Assembly (NCBI RefSeq): GCF_021044685.1 | Contig: NZ_CP088014.1 | Span: 4,078,001 to 4,142,000 of the forward strand | Length of the DNA stretch: 64,000 bases | Source of the DNA: Bradyrhizobium daqingense | Lineage (GTDB): Bacteria > Pseudomonadota > Alphaproteobacteria > Rhizobiales > Xanthobacteraceae | Reading direction: 5' to 3' | Shown: positions 8,126 through 17,593 of the stretch, piece after piece | How positions within the stretch are numbered: position 1 is the first letter of the stretch | Layout: each line of letters starts with the position of its first letter | Program-made: the position numbers and the translations under genes | The notes under the pieces: generated by a model | The model's database searches: none | Told to the model about the DNA's origin: nothing | Seen by the model: only the letters and a program-made list of their open reading frames with translations

Positions 8126-9680
8126 AAGGATTGGCTCGTGCAGGTAAGACGGCCGATGGAGGTCTGCTCGCGAAGGCACGGGTCTTGGGTTGCACACGCG
8201 ATCCGTCGATCACCTCGAGCCGGCCGCAGCGGTTCAATGTGTGCAGCTTCCGGCCGGGCCATACCGATCCGGGCTTGATGGCGTTGCGGACGATCTGCCT
8301 GAATGTCGTCGGCGACAGCTCGACGATTTCGGCCAGCGCAAGCGCTGCGCCGTAGCCGTCGGCACAATCCTGAACGGGGCGCCACAATTTGCCATCGATG
8401 GTGACGAAATTTCCTGCCGGCCGCGTGCTCGCACGATCGATCAGGACCGGATTGCTGGCGTGGGGCAACCAGGGGCCGAGGAGGTGGTCGGCGTAATAGA
8501 TCGCCAGCGAATCCGAATAGCCGCCCGTTCCGTCGCGCCAGGCGCCAAACAGATAGTGCAGGCCGTTGTGCCGTGTGATCGTCGCATCGGCGAGCTCGAG
8601 GCCGGACAGGAGCGTGGCGTGCCGCTCCCACTTGTCCGGAAAGCGAACGCATTTGTAGAGCGCGACGTCGTCATGGGTCGAACTCTCCGGGATCATCCAC
8701 AACGCGCCATCGTCCTCGATCAGGAACGGATAGGAGAGATGCCAGGGCTCCTCCAGCACCGGCACGACGTCGCCCACCGGGCCCGCGTCGTTGAACTCGA
8801 TCGCAGAAATGGTGCCCTTGCCGACGCGGTGATCGAGATCCTCGAAGAAGACGAAAGTTCGCCCCTGCCATGTGATGGGAAACGGATCGGCGTAGAAGCG
8901 ATGGCCGGGATCGCCGAGGACATTCCAGCCCGGTCCCGACAGATTTCCGCTTTGCCAGACGCCTGGGCCGTCATTGAAGCGCCATCCAACATGCCAATGC
9001 GGGGCATAGCAGCAGAGCCGATAGATCTCCTTGGCAATCGATACGGCGAGGCCGCGCGCGACATGCGCCGCCGGGTGGCGGCCAGTGCCGTCTCCGGCTG
9101 GACGCGCCAGTTGCGGCACGATGCGCGGGCGCCCCGACAGGATGGCCGCCACCATGGTGAGGGTTCGCGCCATGACGGTTTCGAGCGCGCCGCTGAGGCC
9201 GGCTGCGATCTCTCCGGAAGGGTGGCCGCGATCGAGGACTGCACCATCGACGTCGTTGACGATCTCGATCATTGGAAGATCACCGGCGAGAATGGCGGCG
9301 AGCGCAGCGTTTTCACCTGCGGTTCCATTGAACAATGGGCGCAGATAGAGCCGGGCAGGACATTTGGGATCCCGGGCGCCGCCGGTGAAATCGACGACCA
9401 CGTCGGCCGTGCCGGCGTGAGCCTGCGTGCGGTCCGGGATGACGTTCAGCCTGCCGACGCCGTTGCGTTTGCCCTTGTGCAATACCAGGCGTTCGAGTTC
9501 GAACAGTGCCTCCAGGCCGCCGGGGCGTGGCTGCGCCGTTACCGTCCAAGCAATCTGAACAGGGACATCCTTGCCGTCGACCGACAGCGTCTCGCGGTCC
9601 ATCCATCGCCGCGCATGCTCACGTTCACAGCGAAACTCGATGATCATGTCGAGCCAATCTATTCCAAGGTGCCCCGTCAA
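8112..9680 (-). CDS. GINT1_N-like beta-propeller protein of polysaccharide biosynthesis
   Basis: A 522-residue protein. The C-terminal ~300 residues show the repeating pattern of a five-bladed propeller related to GH43-like folds: GHRFYADPFPITWQGRTFVFFED, WHLSYPFLIEDDGALWMIPES, then HYLFGAWRDG and later RPVQDCADGYGAALALAEI. This matches the domain found at the N-terminus of plant glucosamine inositolphosphorylceramide transferase 1 and in many bacterial exopolysaccharide clusters. The N-terminal ~200 residues (starting DMIIEFRCE) resemble the associated formyltransferase-like region. The start is TTG at 9680, overlapping the stop of the upstream glycosyltransferase as TTGA; an ATG 33 bases later is an alternative. 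It is probably a sugar-modifying or glycan-binding partner; no reaction can be assigned. Confidence 0.7.
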   Translation of the reverse strand: MTGHLGIDWLDMIIEFRCEREHARRWMDRETLSVDGKDVPVQIAWTVTAQPRPGGLEALFELERLVLHKGKRNGVGRLNVIPDRTQAHAGTADVVVDFTGGARDPKCPARLYLRPLFNGTAGENAALAAILAGDLPMIEIVNDVDGAVLDRGHPSGEIAAGLSGALETVMARTLTMVAAILSGRPRIVPQLARPAGDGTGRHPAAHVARGLAVSIAKEIYRLCCYAPHWHVGWRFNDGPGVWQSGNLSGPGWNVLGDPGHRFYADPFPITWQGRTFVFFEDLDHRVGKGTISAIEFNDAGPVGDVVPVLEEPWHLSYPFLIEDDGALWMIPESSTHDDVALYKCVRFPDKWERHATLLSGLELADATITRHNGLHYLFGAWRDGTGGYSDSLAIYYADHLLGPWLPHASNPVLIDRASTRPAGNFVTIDGKLWRPVQDCADGYGAALALAEIVELSPTTFRQIVRNAIKPGSVWPGRKLHTLNRCGRLEVIDGSRVQPKTRAFASRPPSAVLPARANPSTVL

Positions 9681-10852
9681 GTGACTTGGCTGAGAAGCCG
9701 AACGTATTCCTCCACCATGGCATCTACCGAATAGCGCAGCCGCAGGCCTTTGGCGTTTTGTCGCAGTTCGTCGCGCAGTTGTTGATCCGTCAAAAGGCTG
9801 GAGACGGCTGCCGACAGCTTCGTATGGTCGGACGCATCGACGAACAGGGCCGTCGGTTTTCCTTCGAACGATAGCACCTCGCGCAGCACGGGAAGGTCGG
9901 TGACGACGGAGGGAACACCGGCGTTTGCGGCCTCGACCGCCGCCAGGCCGAAGGTTTCGGCCTGCGTCGGAAACACGAACACGTCCAGGCAGGCGAGAAA
10001 GCCCGCCATCCGGCGCGGCGGGATTTCGCCGAGCAGATACAGCCGGTCCGACACCTTCAGATCGTCAGCCAGCTGCTTCAGCCGGGCTTCATCGGCGCCC
10101 TGTCCGGCCAGTGCGAGGTGCCAGGTCGGTTCATCCGGCAACAGACGTATCGCCGCATCCAGTCGCTTGTGCGGGTGCAGGCGTGCCGCGCAGCCGAGCA
10201 GGATACGATCCCGCGGCAGGTTGAATTCCTGGCGTGCTGCGTCCTTCGACAGGGTGAGCGCTTTGTCGTCGAAGCCGTGCGGGACGTGGACCATGCGCGA
10301 GCGATAGGCCGCGGGATAACGCGAATATTCGCGTTCCATGTCCTTCGAATTGAGCGTGATGCGGTCGAAGAAGCCGAGGCTGCCCATGACGATGTCGGCG
10401 GTGCGGACCGGCCAGCTCATCGACAGCGCGGACGAAACCTGGTTGGCGATGACGGGCGCGCGGCACACAAGACGTGACACGCCGGCGCCGATGACGTTGC
10501 CGAAATGCTGGAACGTGAGAACGGCGTCGGGCCTGGTTGTCCTGATATGGTGGCCGAGCGTCGACAGCATTCGCAGCAGGGCCAGCGGATGCCCCGGCCG
10601 GCTCGCGGCGCAGTAGAGCGTATTGGGCGGCTCGTCGAATGAATCCGACTTGCGGAAGAAGAACAGATTGGTGACGCGGTGACCGCGCGCGGAGAGACCG
10701 GCGCCGAGCAGCCTGGTGATCTCCTGAGCGCCGGCGTTTTCGGCCTGCGTTTGTACGAGAAGGACGTGCAGCTTCCGTCCGCTGCCGCCGGACGGGTTGA
10801 GTGCTGTCGCGGTCGTCTCGCCCAACTCCTTGTTCGGCTGGTAATGGAGCAC
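9677..10852 (-). CDS. Glycosyltransferase family 4
   Basis: A 391-residue GT-B fold enzyme. The N-terminal half shows an acceptor-binding Rossmann start (LHVLLVQTQAENAGAQEI). The C-terminal half has AARLHPHKRLDAAIRLL and the nucleotide-sugar-binding EX7E motif in FPTQAETFGLAAVEAANAG. It transfers an activated sugar to a growing lipid-linked glycan at the cytoplasmic face of the membrane; donor and acceptor are unknown. It is the first gene of a two-gene minus-strand unit and diverges from the Wzz-like gene across a 284-base intergenic region. Confidence 0.9.
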   Translation of the reverse strand: MLHYQPNKELGETTATALNPSGGSGRKLHVLLVQTQAENAGAQEITRLLGAGLSARGHRVTNLFFFRKSDSFDEPPNTLYCAASRPGHPLALLRMLSTLGHHIRTTRPDAVLTFQHFGNVIGAGVSRLVCRAPVIANQVSSALSMSWPVRTADIVMGSLGFFDRITLNSKDMEREYSRYPAAYRSRMVHVPHGFDDKALTLSKDAARQEFNLPRDRILLGCAARLHPHKRLDAAIRLLPDEPTWHLALAGQGADEARLKQLADDLKVSDRLYLLGEIPPRRMAGFLACLDVFVFPTQAETFGLAAVEAANAGVPSVVTDLPVLREVLSFEGKPTALFVDASDHTKLSAAVSSLLTDQQLRDELRQNAKGLRLRYSVDAMVEEYVRLLSQVT

Positions 10853-11056
10853 GGATCCCGACCCGCTGAAGAAACGAAATTTTCACCTTGCTTGATCCCG
10901 TACCTACCATGCGGACATCGCGCGGACATCGACTAGCAATAAACGGAGTTAATGCATCGGAGGGCGGAACAGTGTTGTCGCCGGAGAATCCTGGTGGTTT
11001 CCAAAGCCAGCGAAGCGAGCGCGTTAACCAATTGATCATCGTCGCGCGAGGGATGG

Positions 11057-11072
11057 GTAACCCCGGATTAAC
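11057..11072 (+). promoter_or_regulatory. CtrA-box-like site upstream of the Wzz/ExoP-like gene
   Basis: GTAA-N7-TTAAC (11057-11072) matches the alphaproteobacterial CtrA consensus TTAA-N7-TTAAC except for the first base. It lies in the 284-base divergent region between the glycosyltransferase and the Wzz-like gene. No other clear signal was found in that region, which also holds several scattered TTAACC strings. Confidence 0.3.
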
Positions 11073-11136
11073 CATAGATATTTACGGTGGAGCAGGCCAC
11101 TGAACAGTGTTCGCCAGTTGAATCCGAGTAAAGTCC

Positions 11137-13227
11137 ATGACGTTCGGTCGCCGCGCAGACCCGACAAGTTCCGGATCGACCGGCCTCGCCGCGTCGTGGG
11201 ACCGGAATTCGTCGAACGGTGCGGCCGGCAGGACAGCCGCCCGCGCTCGCGGCGTGCTTACTGTGAGCGCTTCGCTCGCCTTCCTTCGCGAAAATGCCCG
11301 GCGGATATTGACGCTCGCTCTCGCGATCTTCGCATTCGGTGCGGTCGTTCTGCTGGTGATCCCCACTCGCTATGCCGCGACGGCACTGGTCGTCGTCGAT
11401 CCGCGCGAGCAGCGCATAACGACGGAGCAGGACGTCCTGCCGGGCATCGGACAGGACAGCGCCGCGCTGCAGAGCCTGGTCGAAGTGGCGAAGTCCGACG
11501 GATTTCTCAAGCCGCTGATCGAAGAGCTCAAGGTCCGCGATGATCCGGACCTTTCCGGCGGATACACCGATCCTGCGCGCCTGCTCGAGCGCTTCCGCAA
11601 CCGCCTCGACATTTCCCGTCGTGGGCTGACCTATGTCATCGCCTTCCGGTTCACCTCGAACCGGTCGGAGCGGGCCGCTTACTACGCCAACGCCATTGCC
11701 GAGGCGTTCGTCGCCAGACAGAGCCGTATTCGCAGCGAAGCGACCGACGAGGCCGCGGACTGGCTCGGCGGCCGGCTCAAGACCTTGAGCGACCGGCTGA
11801 AGGCGTCGGAGGACGCCGTCGCCGCGTTCAAGCTCGAGCACAGGATCGTCAACGCCGGCAAGGATGCCACGACCCAGCAATTGCGGGTGACCGAGCTGTC
11901 GCAGCAGGTGGCCGCTGCGCGCGCCCGAACCGAAGAGGCGAAGGCCCGCTACGAGCAGGCACAGCGCGACGTGAAGGCGAATGTCGAGAGTCCCGTCAAG
12001 CAGGATCTGCTCAGCGCGCTGCGGGCCCAGCGATCGGCGCTCAACGACCAGATCGCGCAGAAGCGGGCGGTGCTCGGCGATCGCCATCCCGATCTCGTGA
12101 TGTCGTACGGGCAGCTGAACGACCTCAACAGACAGATCGAGGTCGAGCGGAAGAAGGGCATCGACACCGCAAAATCGGAATACGAGGCCCAGCGCGATCA
12201 GCAGAAGGCGCTCGAAAGCCAGATGAAGGCGGCTGAATCGCAGCTCCTCGTCGATGGTCAGGCCCTGGTGAAGCTCCAGGAGCTGCAGCGCGACGCCGAG
12301 GCCAACAGGAACATCTACGAGCAATTCCTGTCGCGGTCCAAGACGACGAACGAGCAGCGCCTGCTGCAGAGCTCTCAGACCAAGGTCGCCTCGCCGGCTA
12401 TTCCGCCGCTTCGCTCGACTCTTCCGCCGCTGCCTCTGCTGCTGGCCGCGCTCGCGATGGGTTCGCTGTTGGCATCGACCGCGGTCGTCGCCGCAACGGG
12501 ACGCGGGCCGGACAAATCGGCTCCTGATGCGCGCGATCCCGAGCCGGCTCCGCGCCAAGCAGGAGCCTGGTCGCGTCCGCCCGTGTGGGCGCGCATTCCT
12601 GACCTCGTGCCCGCCGAAGCGCCGCGAAACATCTGGCAAGGTCCGGTGTCCGCGATGGAGCTCGATCTCGGCCCCCACCTCCTGCCGCTGTTCGACAGGC
12701 TGGAGAAATTGCCGGGCTCTCTGGGCAAGGTCGTTCTCGTGATGTCGGTCGGAAAGCGTGCCGGCGGCAACACGGTCGCGCGGTCGCTGAACCGGTGGGC
12801 GGTGAATAGCGGCAAGCTGAGCGTCCTGATCCGTGTCGAGCCGGACCTCGGCGGTGCCAAGATCGCAACGGCCATGGCTCCGGCAGACGGCACGACCACG
12901 GCCGATTTCCGCAGCGTCGATGAGCTTCTGAGCGCGGGCAGGCTGCCCCAGCCGTCGCCCGCGGACGATATTCGTTCGGAGTTCGATCTGATCATCGTGC
13001 ACGCAACGTCGCTTGCCTTGCAGCCGGAGGTGGCGGCGCTGGCTGCTCATGCCGATCTGGTCGTCCTGGTCGGTCGCGAAGACGCGATCGATTCAGCCGC
13101 CATGCGCAGGGCGACGGCGGCACTCTCCCGGTTCGGCAACGTGCCGACCGGGATCGTCGTCAATCACGTGCCCGCAGATCTGTCGTCGGCTCAACGGCGC
13201 GGTGAAGCGCTCGGCCTGACCGGTTGA
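11137..13227 (+). CDS. Wzz/ExoP-like polysaccharide co-polymerase with degenerate BY-kinase domain
   Basis: A 696-residue protein. Its first membrane segment is around residues 58-77 (ILTLALAIFAFGAVVLLVIP), followed by a Wzz-type periplasmic domain (YAATALVVVDPREQRI). A long coiled coil occupies about residues 200-410, and a second membrane segment about 430-447 follows the PAIPPLRSTLPPLP stretch typical of Wzz. The C-terminal ~230 residues align with a BY-kinase. However, the Walker A is broken (SVGKRAGGNTVA instead of GxxxGKST), the Asp positions of Walker A' and B are changed (LIRVEPDLG; DLIIVHAT), and no tyrosine cluster is visible. It probably controls chain length without phosphotransfer. 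It ends convergent with the flippase gene. Confidence 0.85.
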   Translation: MTFGRRADPTSSGSTGLAASWDRNSSNGAAGRTAARARGVLTVSASLAFLRENARRILTLALAIFAFGAVVLLVIPTRYAATALVVVDPREQRITTEQDVLPGIGQDSAALQSLVEVAKSDGFLKPLIEELKVRDDPDLSGGYTDPARLLERFRNRLDISRRGLTYVIAFRFTSNRSERAAYYANAIAEAFVARQSRIRSEATDEAADWLGGRLKTLSDRLKASEDAVAAFKLEHRIVNAGKDATTQQLRVTELSQQVAAARARTEEAKARYEQAQRDVKANVESPVKQDLLSALRAQRSALNDQIAQKRAVLGDRHPDLVMSYGQLNDLNRQIEVERKKGIDTAKSEYEAQRDQQKALESQMKAAESQLLVDGQALVKLQELQRDAEANRNIYEQFLSRSKTTNEQRLLQSSQTKVASPAIPPLRSTLPPLPLLLAALAMGSLLASTAVVAATGRGPDKSAPDARDPEPAPRQAGAWSRPPVWARIPDLVPAEAPRNIWQGPVSAMELDLGPHLLPLFDRLEKLPGSLGKVVLVMSVGKRAGGNTVARSLNRWAVNSGKLSVLIRVEPDLGGAKIATAMAPADGTTTADFRSVDELLSAGRLPQPSPADDIRSEFDLIIVHATSLALQPEVAALAAHADLVVLVGREDAIDSAAMRRATAALSRFGNVPTGIVVNHVPADLSSAQRRGEALGLTG

Positions 13228-13241
13228 TGGTCACCCGGCTG

Positions 13242-13260
13242 CGCCGCTCCTGCGGCGTTT
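13242..13260. terminator. Bidirectional terminator-like hairpin between convergent genes
   Basis: CGCCGC (13242-13247), loop TCCT and GCGGCG (13252-13257), followed by TTT, lies in the 43-base gap between the Wzz-like gene and the oppositely oriented flippase gene. The stem is short but perfect and the position is right for a shared terminator. Confidence 0.5.
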
Positions 13261-13270
13261 GAGCTCGATC

Positions 13271-14617
13271 CTAATCGCCCGTGTCGGCGCCGCGGACTGC
13301 AAAGGTGCCGCGTTTCGATCCGCCAAAGCGCAACAGCGCGAGAATTGAGGGATCGACTCCGGACCGCCGGCGGCACAGCACGTTGAGCGCGATGGTCGCA
13401 AGCGCCAGCGACACCGTGGCGGAGATCGCTGCGCCAAGCACGCCGAGCCAGGGGATCAGCACGACAAATCCGACCAGCCGCAACGCCACATTGGCGGCGA
13501 CGACGGGAACATAGATGCGCTCGTGGCCGGTGAGCTGCAATATCGCCGCAGAAGGACCACCAGCTGCCTGAATCGCCGTTCCGATCGCGAGCACGATCAG
13601 GACCCAGTGCTGCGCGGCGAAATGAGGCCCGAACAGGTTGAGAAGATAGGGGCCGCCAATCCAGATCAGGAAGAGGCCGCTGATCACGCAAAGCCCGGTC
13701 ACCTCGGCCATCAGCTTGAGCGTCCGCTCGAACTCCTGATGGTTGTTGCTGAAATACAGCGAAGGAAGCCGGCGCGCACCGAAGCTGTACAGCGCTGCCG
13801 ACAGCATGGCGAAGATGTTGGCAAGGCGTGAGGCGGCGAAATAGACGCCGGCCGTCGCCGGATCCAGCATCCAGTAAACCAGAATGACGTCGAAATACTG
13901 GTTCGCGGCCTCAAGGGCGGACGCGATCCAGAAGTGCAGCGCGCTCGATCTCCAGCGCGACGGCTCGGACCGTGCCGTCGTGCCGCGGAGATCCGGCAGA
14001 GCTTTCGCGACTGAAACGATCTGTGCGCCGAGGCTGACCGACATGGCGATCGTCATGACGGCGAACAATGCGGCGGGTTCGAGCCGGCCATGGCCTAACA
14101 GGATTGCGAGCAGGAACAGGACGACGCCGACCCGCCAGAAGAACTCCCTGTTTCCTTCCCCCATCAGGATGCTGACCAGCGAGCGCGCAACCTGGCTGCC
14201 CAGCATCAGCCCTGCATTCACCGCAGTATAAGCGGACACGGCGAGGATCAGCAGCCATCCGTTGCCCTTGATGTTCGCCACGATCGCGATCGCGCCGATC
14301 ACGATCAGCATTGCGATAGAGGAAATCTTCAGACTCGACCGCAAGACACCCTTGGTGAGATCGAGCCGATTTCCCACCTGATACTCGTTCAGAAAGCGCA
14401 CCAGGAGGGCTTCCTGGCCGACCAGGCCCACGACCGAGGCGATCTGTGCGACCGAAAGCCAGGTTGCAAAGATGCCGAACCCATCCGGCGACATCGTCCG
14501 CGCCGCAAGCGAGAACAACGCAAACGCAAATGCGCCGCTGCCAACCTTGAGAAGGATGGTCCCGGCGACACCGCGCGTTACGTCGCGCCGCATGAACTGA
14601 ATGATGGATTGGATCAT
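13271..14617 (-). CDS. Wzx-like oligosaccharide flippase (polysaccharide biosynthesis protein)
   Basis: A 448-residue, almost wholly hydrophobic protein with about 12 to 14 predicted membrane segments, of the MATE-like MOP superfamily. The N-terminus (GTILLKVGSGAFAFALFSL, AARTMSPDGFGIFATW) is characteristic of Wzx/RfbX-type flippases. It would move lipid-linked oligosaccharide repeat units to the periplasm, where the polymerase encoded at 17691 can join them. It is transcribed alone on the minus strand, with its promoter in the 455-base region to its right. Confidence 0.87.
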   Translation of the reverse strand: MIQSIIQFMRRDVTRGVAGTILLKVGSGAFAFALFSLAARTMSPDGFGIFATWLSVAQIASVVGLVGQEALLVRFLNEYQVGNRLDLTKGVLRSSLKISSIAMLIVIGAIAIVANIKGNGWLLILAVSAYTAVNAGLMLGSQVARSLVSILMGEGNREFFWRVGVVLFLLAILLGHGRLEPAALFAVMTIAMSVSLGAQIVSVAKALPDLRGTTARSEPSRWRSSALHFWIASALEAANQYFDVILVYWMLDPATAGVYFAASRLANIFAMLSAALYSFGARRLPSLYFSNNHQEFERTLKLMAEVTGLCVISGLFLIWIGGPYLLNLFGPHFAAQHWVLIVLAIGTAIQAAGGPSAAILQLTGHERIYVPVVAANVALRLVGFVVLIPWLGVLGAAISATVSLALATIALNVLCRRRSGVDPSILALLRFGGSKRGTFAVRGADTGD

Positions 14618-15072
14618 GGGGATTGAGGGGTGAGTCTCCCCTGAAGAGATAGGCTCCGATACCGGCGCCAGCCTAGCATGCCGAATGACCGCGAGTGTTA
14701 ATGCGCGGTCGAGGATGCAGCTGGCCGAAGCGGGGCCGCGGCCAAGTCGATTGCTTCACGGTGGTACATCGCCGTCTCCATTGTCCCAGATCAAGCAAAG
14801 CCCGGTTTGACTGAACGGCGGCACGCATCGGCCACTGAAGCAGGCGCGATCAGCCGCTTGAATGCGGAACGGCTCGCCGGAATGGCCGCCGATCTGCCAA
14901 AGCCTGAACTTTGCAAAGCCTCCCGAGCAAAGTCCGTGCCGGGATTTCGTGTCCAGATCAATCTACTGGTTCATTAACCTCGATCTGCGGAAGTGATCGC
15001 GTTCGGGCCTTCCATGCGACATCAGGCGAGGAAATTGCACATGGGGCCAGATTAACCGGGGGAGCCTGCACC
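14618..15072. other. Intergenic region between flippase and FAD oxidoreductase
   Basis: No credible gene lies in these 455 bases. They must carry the divergent promoters of the flippase (minus) and the oxidoreductase (plus). The frame of the oxidoreductase is open back to 14911, but that extension lacks FAD-domain character. Several TTAA strings are present but none makes a full CtrA-type pair, and no hairpin or RNA gene was recognised. Confidence 0.6.
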
Positions 15073-16296
15073 ATGACGATGGGGAGAACCGTGACTGCCT
15101 CGATCGACCCTGTCGGGAGCGCGACGATAGCGACGGACATCGCGATCGTCGGCGGTGGCCTCGCAGGATCGCTGGCGGCGGCCGTTCTTGCGCGGGCGGG
15201 GCATCGCGTCGCCTTGGTGGACAAGCGCGCCGTCTATCCGGACGAGTTCCGGGTCGAGAAGATCGGAGGCCCGCAGCTGGACGCGTTCCGCAGGCTGGGC
15301 TTCATTCGTGGGCTCGCGAGCGTTGCCTGTCCTTACGATCGTGTGCTCAACATCAGGGAGGGCAAGGTGGTCGATGTCAGCGTCGGTCAAGCCTACGGGC
15401 TTCCGTACGCCGATCTCGTCGCCATGGCGCGCAGCCAATTGTCCGATCCATCCAGCCTGATCGTCGACGAAGTCACTGCGATCAGCTCGAGCGACGACAT
15501 CCAGCATCTCGAACTTGCTTCCGGGCGGCATGTCACCGCGCGCCTCGTGGTTCTCGCCACGGGCATGGCGGGAGCTCTCGGCTACAAGCTCGGCATCAGG
15601 CGGCGCCTGCTGGCCGCGGGCCATTCGGTCTCGTTCGGCTTCACGATTGCCCGCAGCGACGGTGCGCCGTTCGATTTCGAGGCGCTGACCTGCTACGGCG
15701 AGCGCACGGCGGACGGCGTCGACTATCTCAGCCTGTTTCCCGTGCGCTCAGGCATGAGAGCGAATCTGTTCATGTTCCGCGATCCGACCGACCCGATCAT
15801 GCGCGAGCTGCGCCGCGACACGGAAGCGACGGTTCTACGCCTGCTGCCGGGACTACACACCTATCTCGGCGATTTCCGCGTGATCGACCGCATCCAGAAC
15901 TGGGTGATGGACCTCTCGGTCGTGGAGGGACATCTTCAGCCCGGCATCGTGCTGATCGGCGATGCCTTCCAGACCAATTGTCCCGCCGCCGGAACCGGCG
16001 TCGCGCGCCTGCTGGTGGACGTCGAGCGTCTTTGCACCGAACATGCGCCGCGGTGGCTCTCAACTCCTGGCATGAGCCGGCAGAAGATCTCCGAGTTCTA
16101 CGCCGATCGCGACAAGCTCGCGGCAGACCAGCAATCGCTGAAGATGGCGCGATTCCGCCAGGCCCTGACCTCACGTGACGATATCGGCTGGGACGTGCGG
16201 CGGCGGCTGCACTTCCTGCGGCGTAGTCTCACCCATCGGGTCGATCAGATGCGCCCAGGCTGGCTCGCACAGGTCCGCAGCGCACTTCGGGCCTGA
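15073..16296 (+). CDS. FAD-dependent oxidoreductase (geranylgeranyl reductase/halogenase-like superfamily)
   Basis: A start at 15073 is preferred because GGGGGAG lies about 8 bases upstream and the FAD motif then falls near residue 22; an open extension back to 14911 has no domain signal. The 407-residue protein has the Rossmann motif IAIVGGGLAGSLAAAVLARAG, then FRVEKIGGPQ, an ATG-type motif (LVVLATGMAG) and LIGDAFQTNCPAAGTG, the GD motif that contacts the ribityl chain of FAD. Its role in a polysaccharide locus is not obvious: it might modify a lipid carrier or a sugar. It is convergent with the acetyltransferase gene, 29 bases away. Confidence 0.75.
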   Translation: MTMGRTVTASIDPVGSATIATDIAIVGGGLAGSLAAAVLARAGHRVALVDKRAVYPDEFRVEKIGGPQLDAFRRLGFIRGLASVACPYDRVLNIREGKVVDVSVGQAYGLPYADLVAMARSQLSDPSSLIVDEVTAISSSDDIQHLELASGRHVTARLVVLATGMAGALGYKLGIRRRLLAAGHSVSFGFTIARSDGAPFDFEALTCYGERTADGVDYLSLFPVRSGMRANLFMFRDPTDPIMRELRRDTEATVLRLLPGLHTYLGDFRVIDRIQNWVMDLSVVEGHLQPGIVLIGDAFQTNCPAAGTGVARLLVDVERLCTEHAPRWLSTPGMSRQKISEFYADRDKLAADQQSLKMARFRQALTSRDDIGWDVRRRLHFLRRSLTHRVDQMRPGWLAQVRSALRA

Positions 16297-16325
16297 GCGT
16301 TGCTGTCGTCGGCGCCTCGCGCTCG

Positions 16326-17462
16326 TCAGCGCGTCGGGGTCGAGGTGCGGGGCGGCAGGGGCCTGAATTCCGACATGCGCTTGGCGGCGAGCTTGAGCCA
16401 GGGAGCCTGCTTCAGGGCGAACAGCGCAACGGTGCCCACAGTGCTGCCGGCCTGCGTGACCGCCCACATCGGCGACGGCTGCGCGCCGAACAGCTTCTTG
16501 TAGGGTTCGTCACCTATGGTGAAATCGAGCATCTGATCTCCGCGCTCGATGCAATCCCTCGCCACCTGCTCGAACATCAGCGCGCCCAGGGATTGGCTCT
16601 TGTATCCGTCGATGTCGAAGGCGCTCATGATGACGTGGAAGCTGCCCTGATGCGACAATCCGAGCACCGCGGCGATCACGTCGCCGTCCATTTTCATGGC
16701 GTAGAGCCGCACGAAGTGGCCGACGCCGCGGAGCGCCACGTCGGAATAGAAATCGAAATATTCGGGGCGCTGGAGCAGGTCTCCATCGCCCTGTGACTGA
16801 AATCGCGGCCCGCGGAATCTCTTCATCACCTCCAACGCGTCGCGTGTGGAGGCGCCGTCATTGCAGCAGGAGAAGCTCAACGCGCCCTTCCTCTGGAGCT
16901 GCCGATATTTCTTCGCGAGCTCCTTCTGATAGGAGCGATCCATCGCACTCGCCCGCCATTGCTCGAACGGCGTGACGAGGACGGTCGCGTAGGCATTGGT
17001 GTCCATCGAGATGCGACGGGGCGCGGCAAGGAGGGTCTCGATCGGAAGCCGCCCGTTGGGCAGCTTGGTCATGCGGAGCAGATCGAAAGGGCGGAGGAGG
17101 CGCCGAAGCGCCGCGCACGCGCTCTTGTCGTCGAGCAGCTGGGAAAACACCTCCGGGCTGCAAACCGGCGCCAGATAGTCGGAGACGCGGAGGTCGGCGA
17201 ACTCGACGGTCCGTATCGGACCTCGCCGGATCCGCAGCAGAGGCAGCACCATCGCAAGCGCATGGGTCTTGCGATGGCGGACTACGACAATGAGAGGCGT
17301 TGCGCCAGCATGAGGCGCCAGCCTGGTGTACAGGCTGTGCAGCCAGAGCGGATGCTGGAACGCGGTGGCGGCGGAGTCGTCGAACAGCTCTGCATATTCC
17401 GGGGACGCAAAGTCGAACGCCTGCTCGATGGCGATATCGAACGTGCTGCTAGGTCTGTTCAT
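16326..17462 (-). CDS. GNAT-family acetyltransferase, BcsL/CelD-like
   Basis: A 378-residue protein of the type found in cellulose and exopolysaccharide loci (FemAB-like double GNAT fold, Acetyltransf_6). Recognisable parts are FQHPLWLHSLYTRL near residue 36, RSYQKELAKKYRQLQRKG near 180, and the CoA-binding half YAMKMDGDVIAAVLGLSHQG followed by FHVIMSAFDIDGYKSQSLG. DFTIGDEPYKKLFGA near residue 320 is the usual C-terminal signature. It probably acylates a glycan or a cell-surface component. It diverges from the polymerase gene over 228 bases. Confidence 0.85.
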   Translation of the reverse strand: MNRPSSTFDIAIEQAFDFASPEYAELFDDSAATAFQHPLWLHSLYTRLAPHAGATPLIVVVRHRKTHALAMVLPLLRIRRGPIRTVEFADLRVSDYLAPVCSPEVFSQLLDDKSACAALRRLLRPFDLLRMTKLPNGRLPIETLLAAPRRISMDTNAYATVLVTPFEQWRASAMDRSYQKELAKKYRQLQRKGALSFSCCNDGASTRDALEVMKRFRGPRFQSQGDGDLLQRPEYFDFYSDVALRGVGHFVRLYAMKMDGDVIAAVLGLSHQGSFHVIMSAFDIDGYKSQSLGALMFEQVARDCIERGDQMLDFTIGDEPYKKLFGAQPSPMWAVTQAGSTVGTVALFALKQAPWLKLAAKRMSEFRPLPPRTSTPTR

Positions 17463-17593
17463 GGGTCGCCAAGGAAACCGGACAATTCGTGAAATTCGAT
17501 CGAGCTCGATCCGCGCTTTATAGCAGGGTCGTTACGAGCGACATACCGTCGCGGTGCGATCTGCATGAATGCATCCCGCCGGATCTCCTATGG

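Noticed and set aside
8190..9734. 514-residue plus-strand open frame opposite the GINT1_N-like gene
   Set aside because: No domain character; the minus-strand protein has propeller repeats and overlaps a partner gene at its start.
11068..13050. 660-residue minus-strand open frame opposite the Wzz-like gene
   Set aside because: Antisense shadow typical of high-GC DNA; composition is Arg/Leu/Gly-rich without motifs, while the plus strand encodes a clear Wzz protein.
15073..16296. FAD oxidoreductase as a siderophore N-hydroxylase or halogenase
   Set aside because: It lacks the NADPH-binding motif of ornithine N-monooxygenases and the WxWxIP motif of flavin halogenases, and lies inside the polysaccharide locus.
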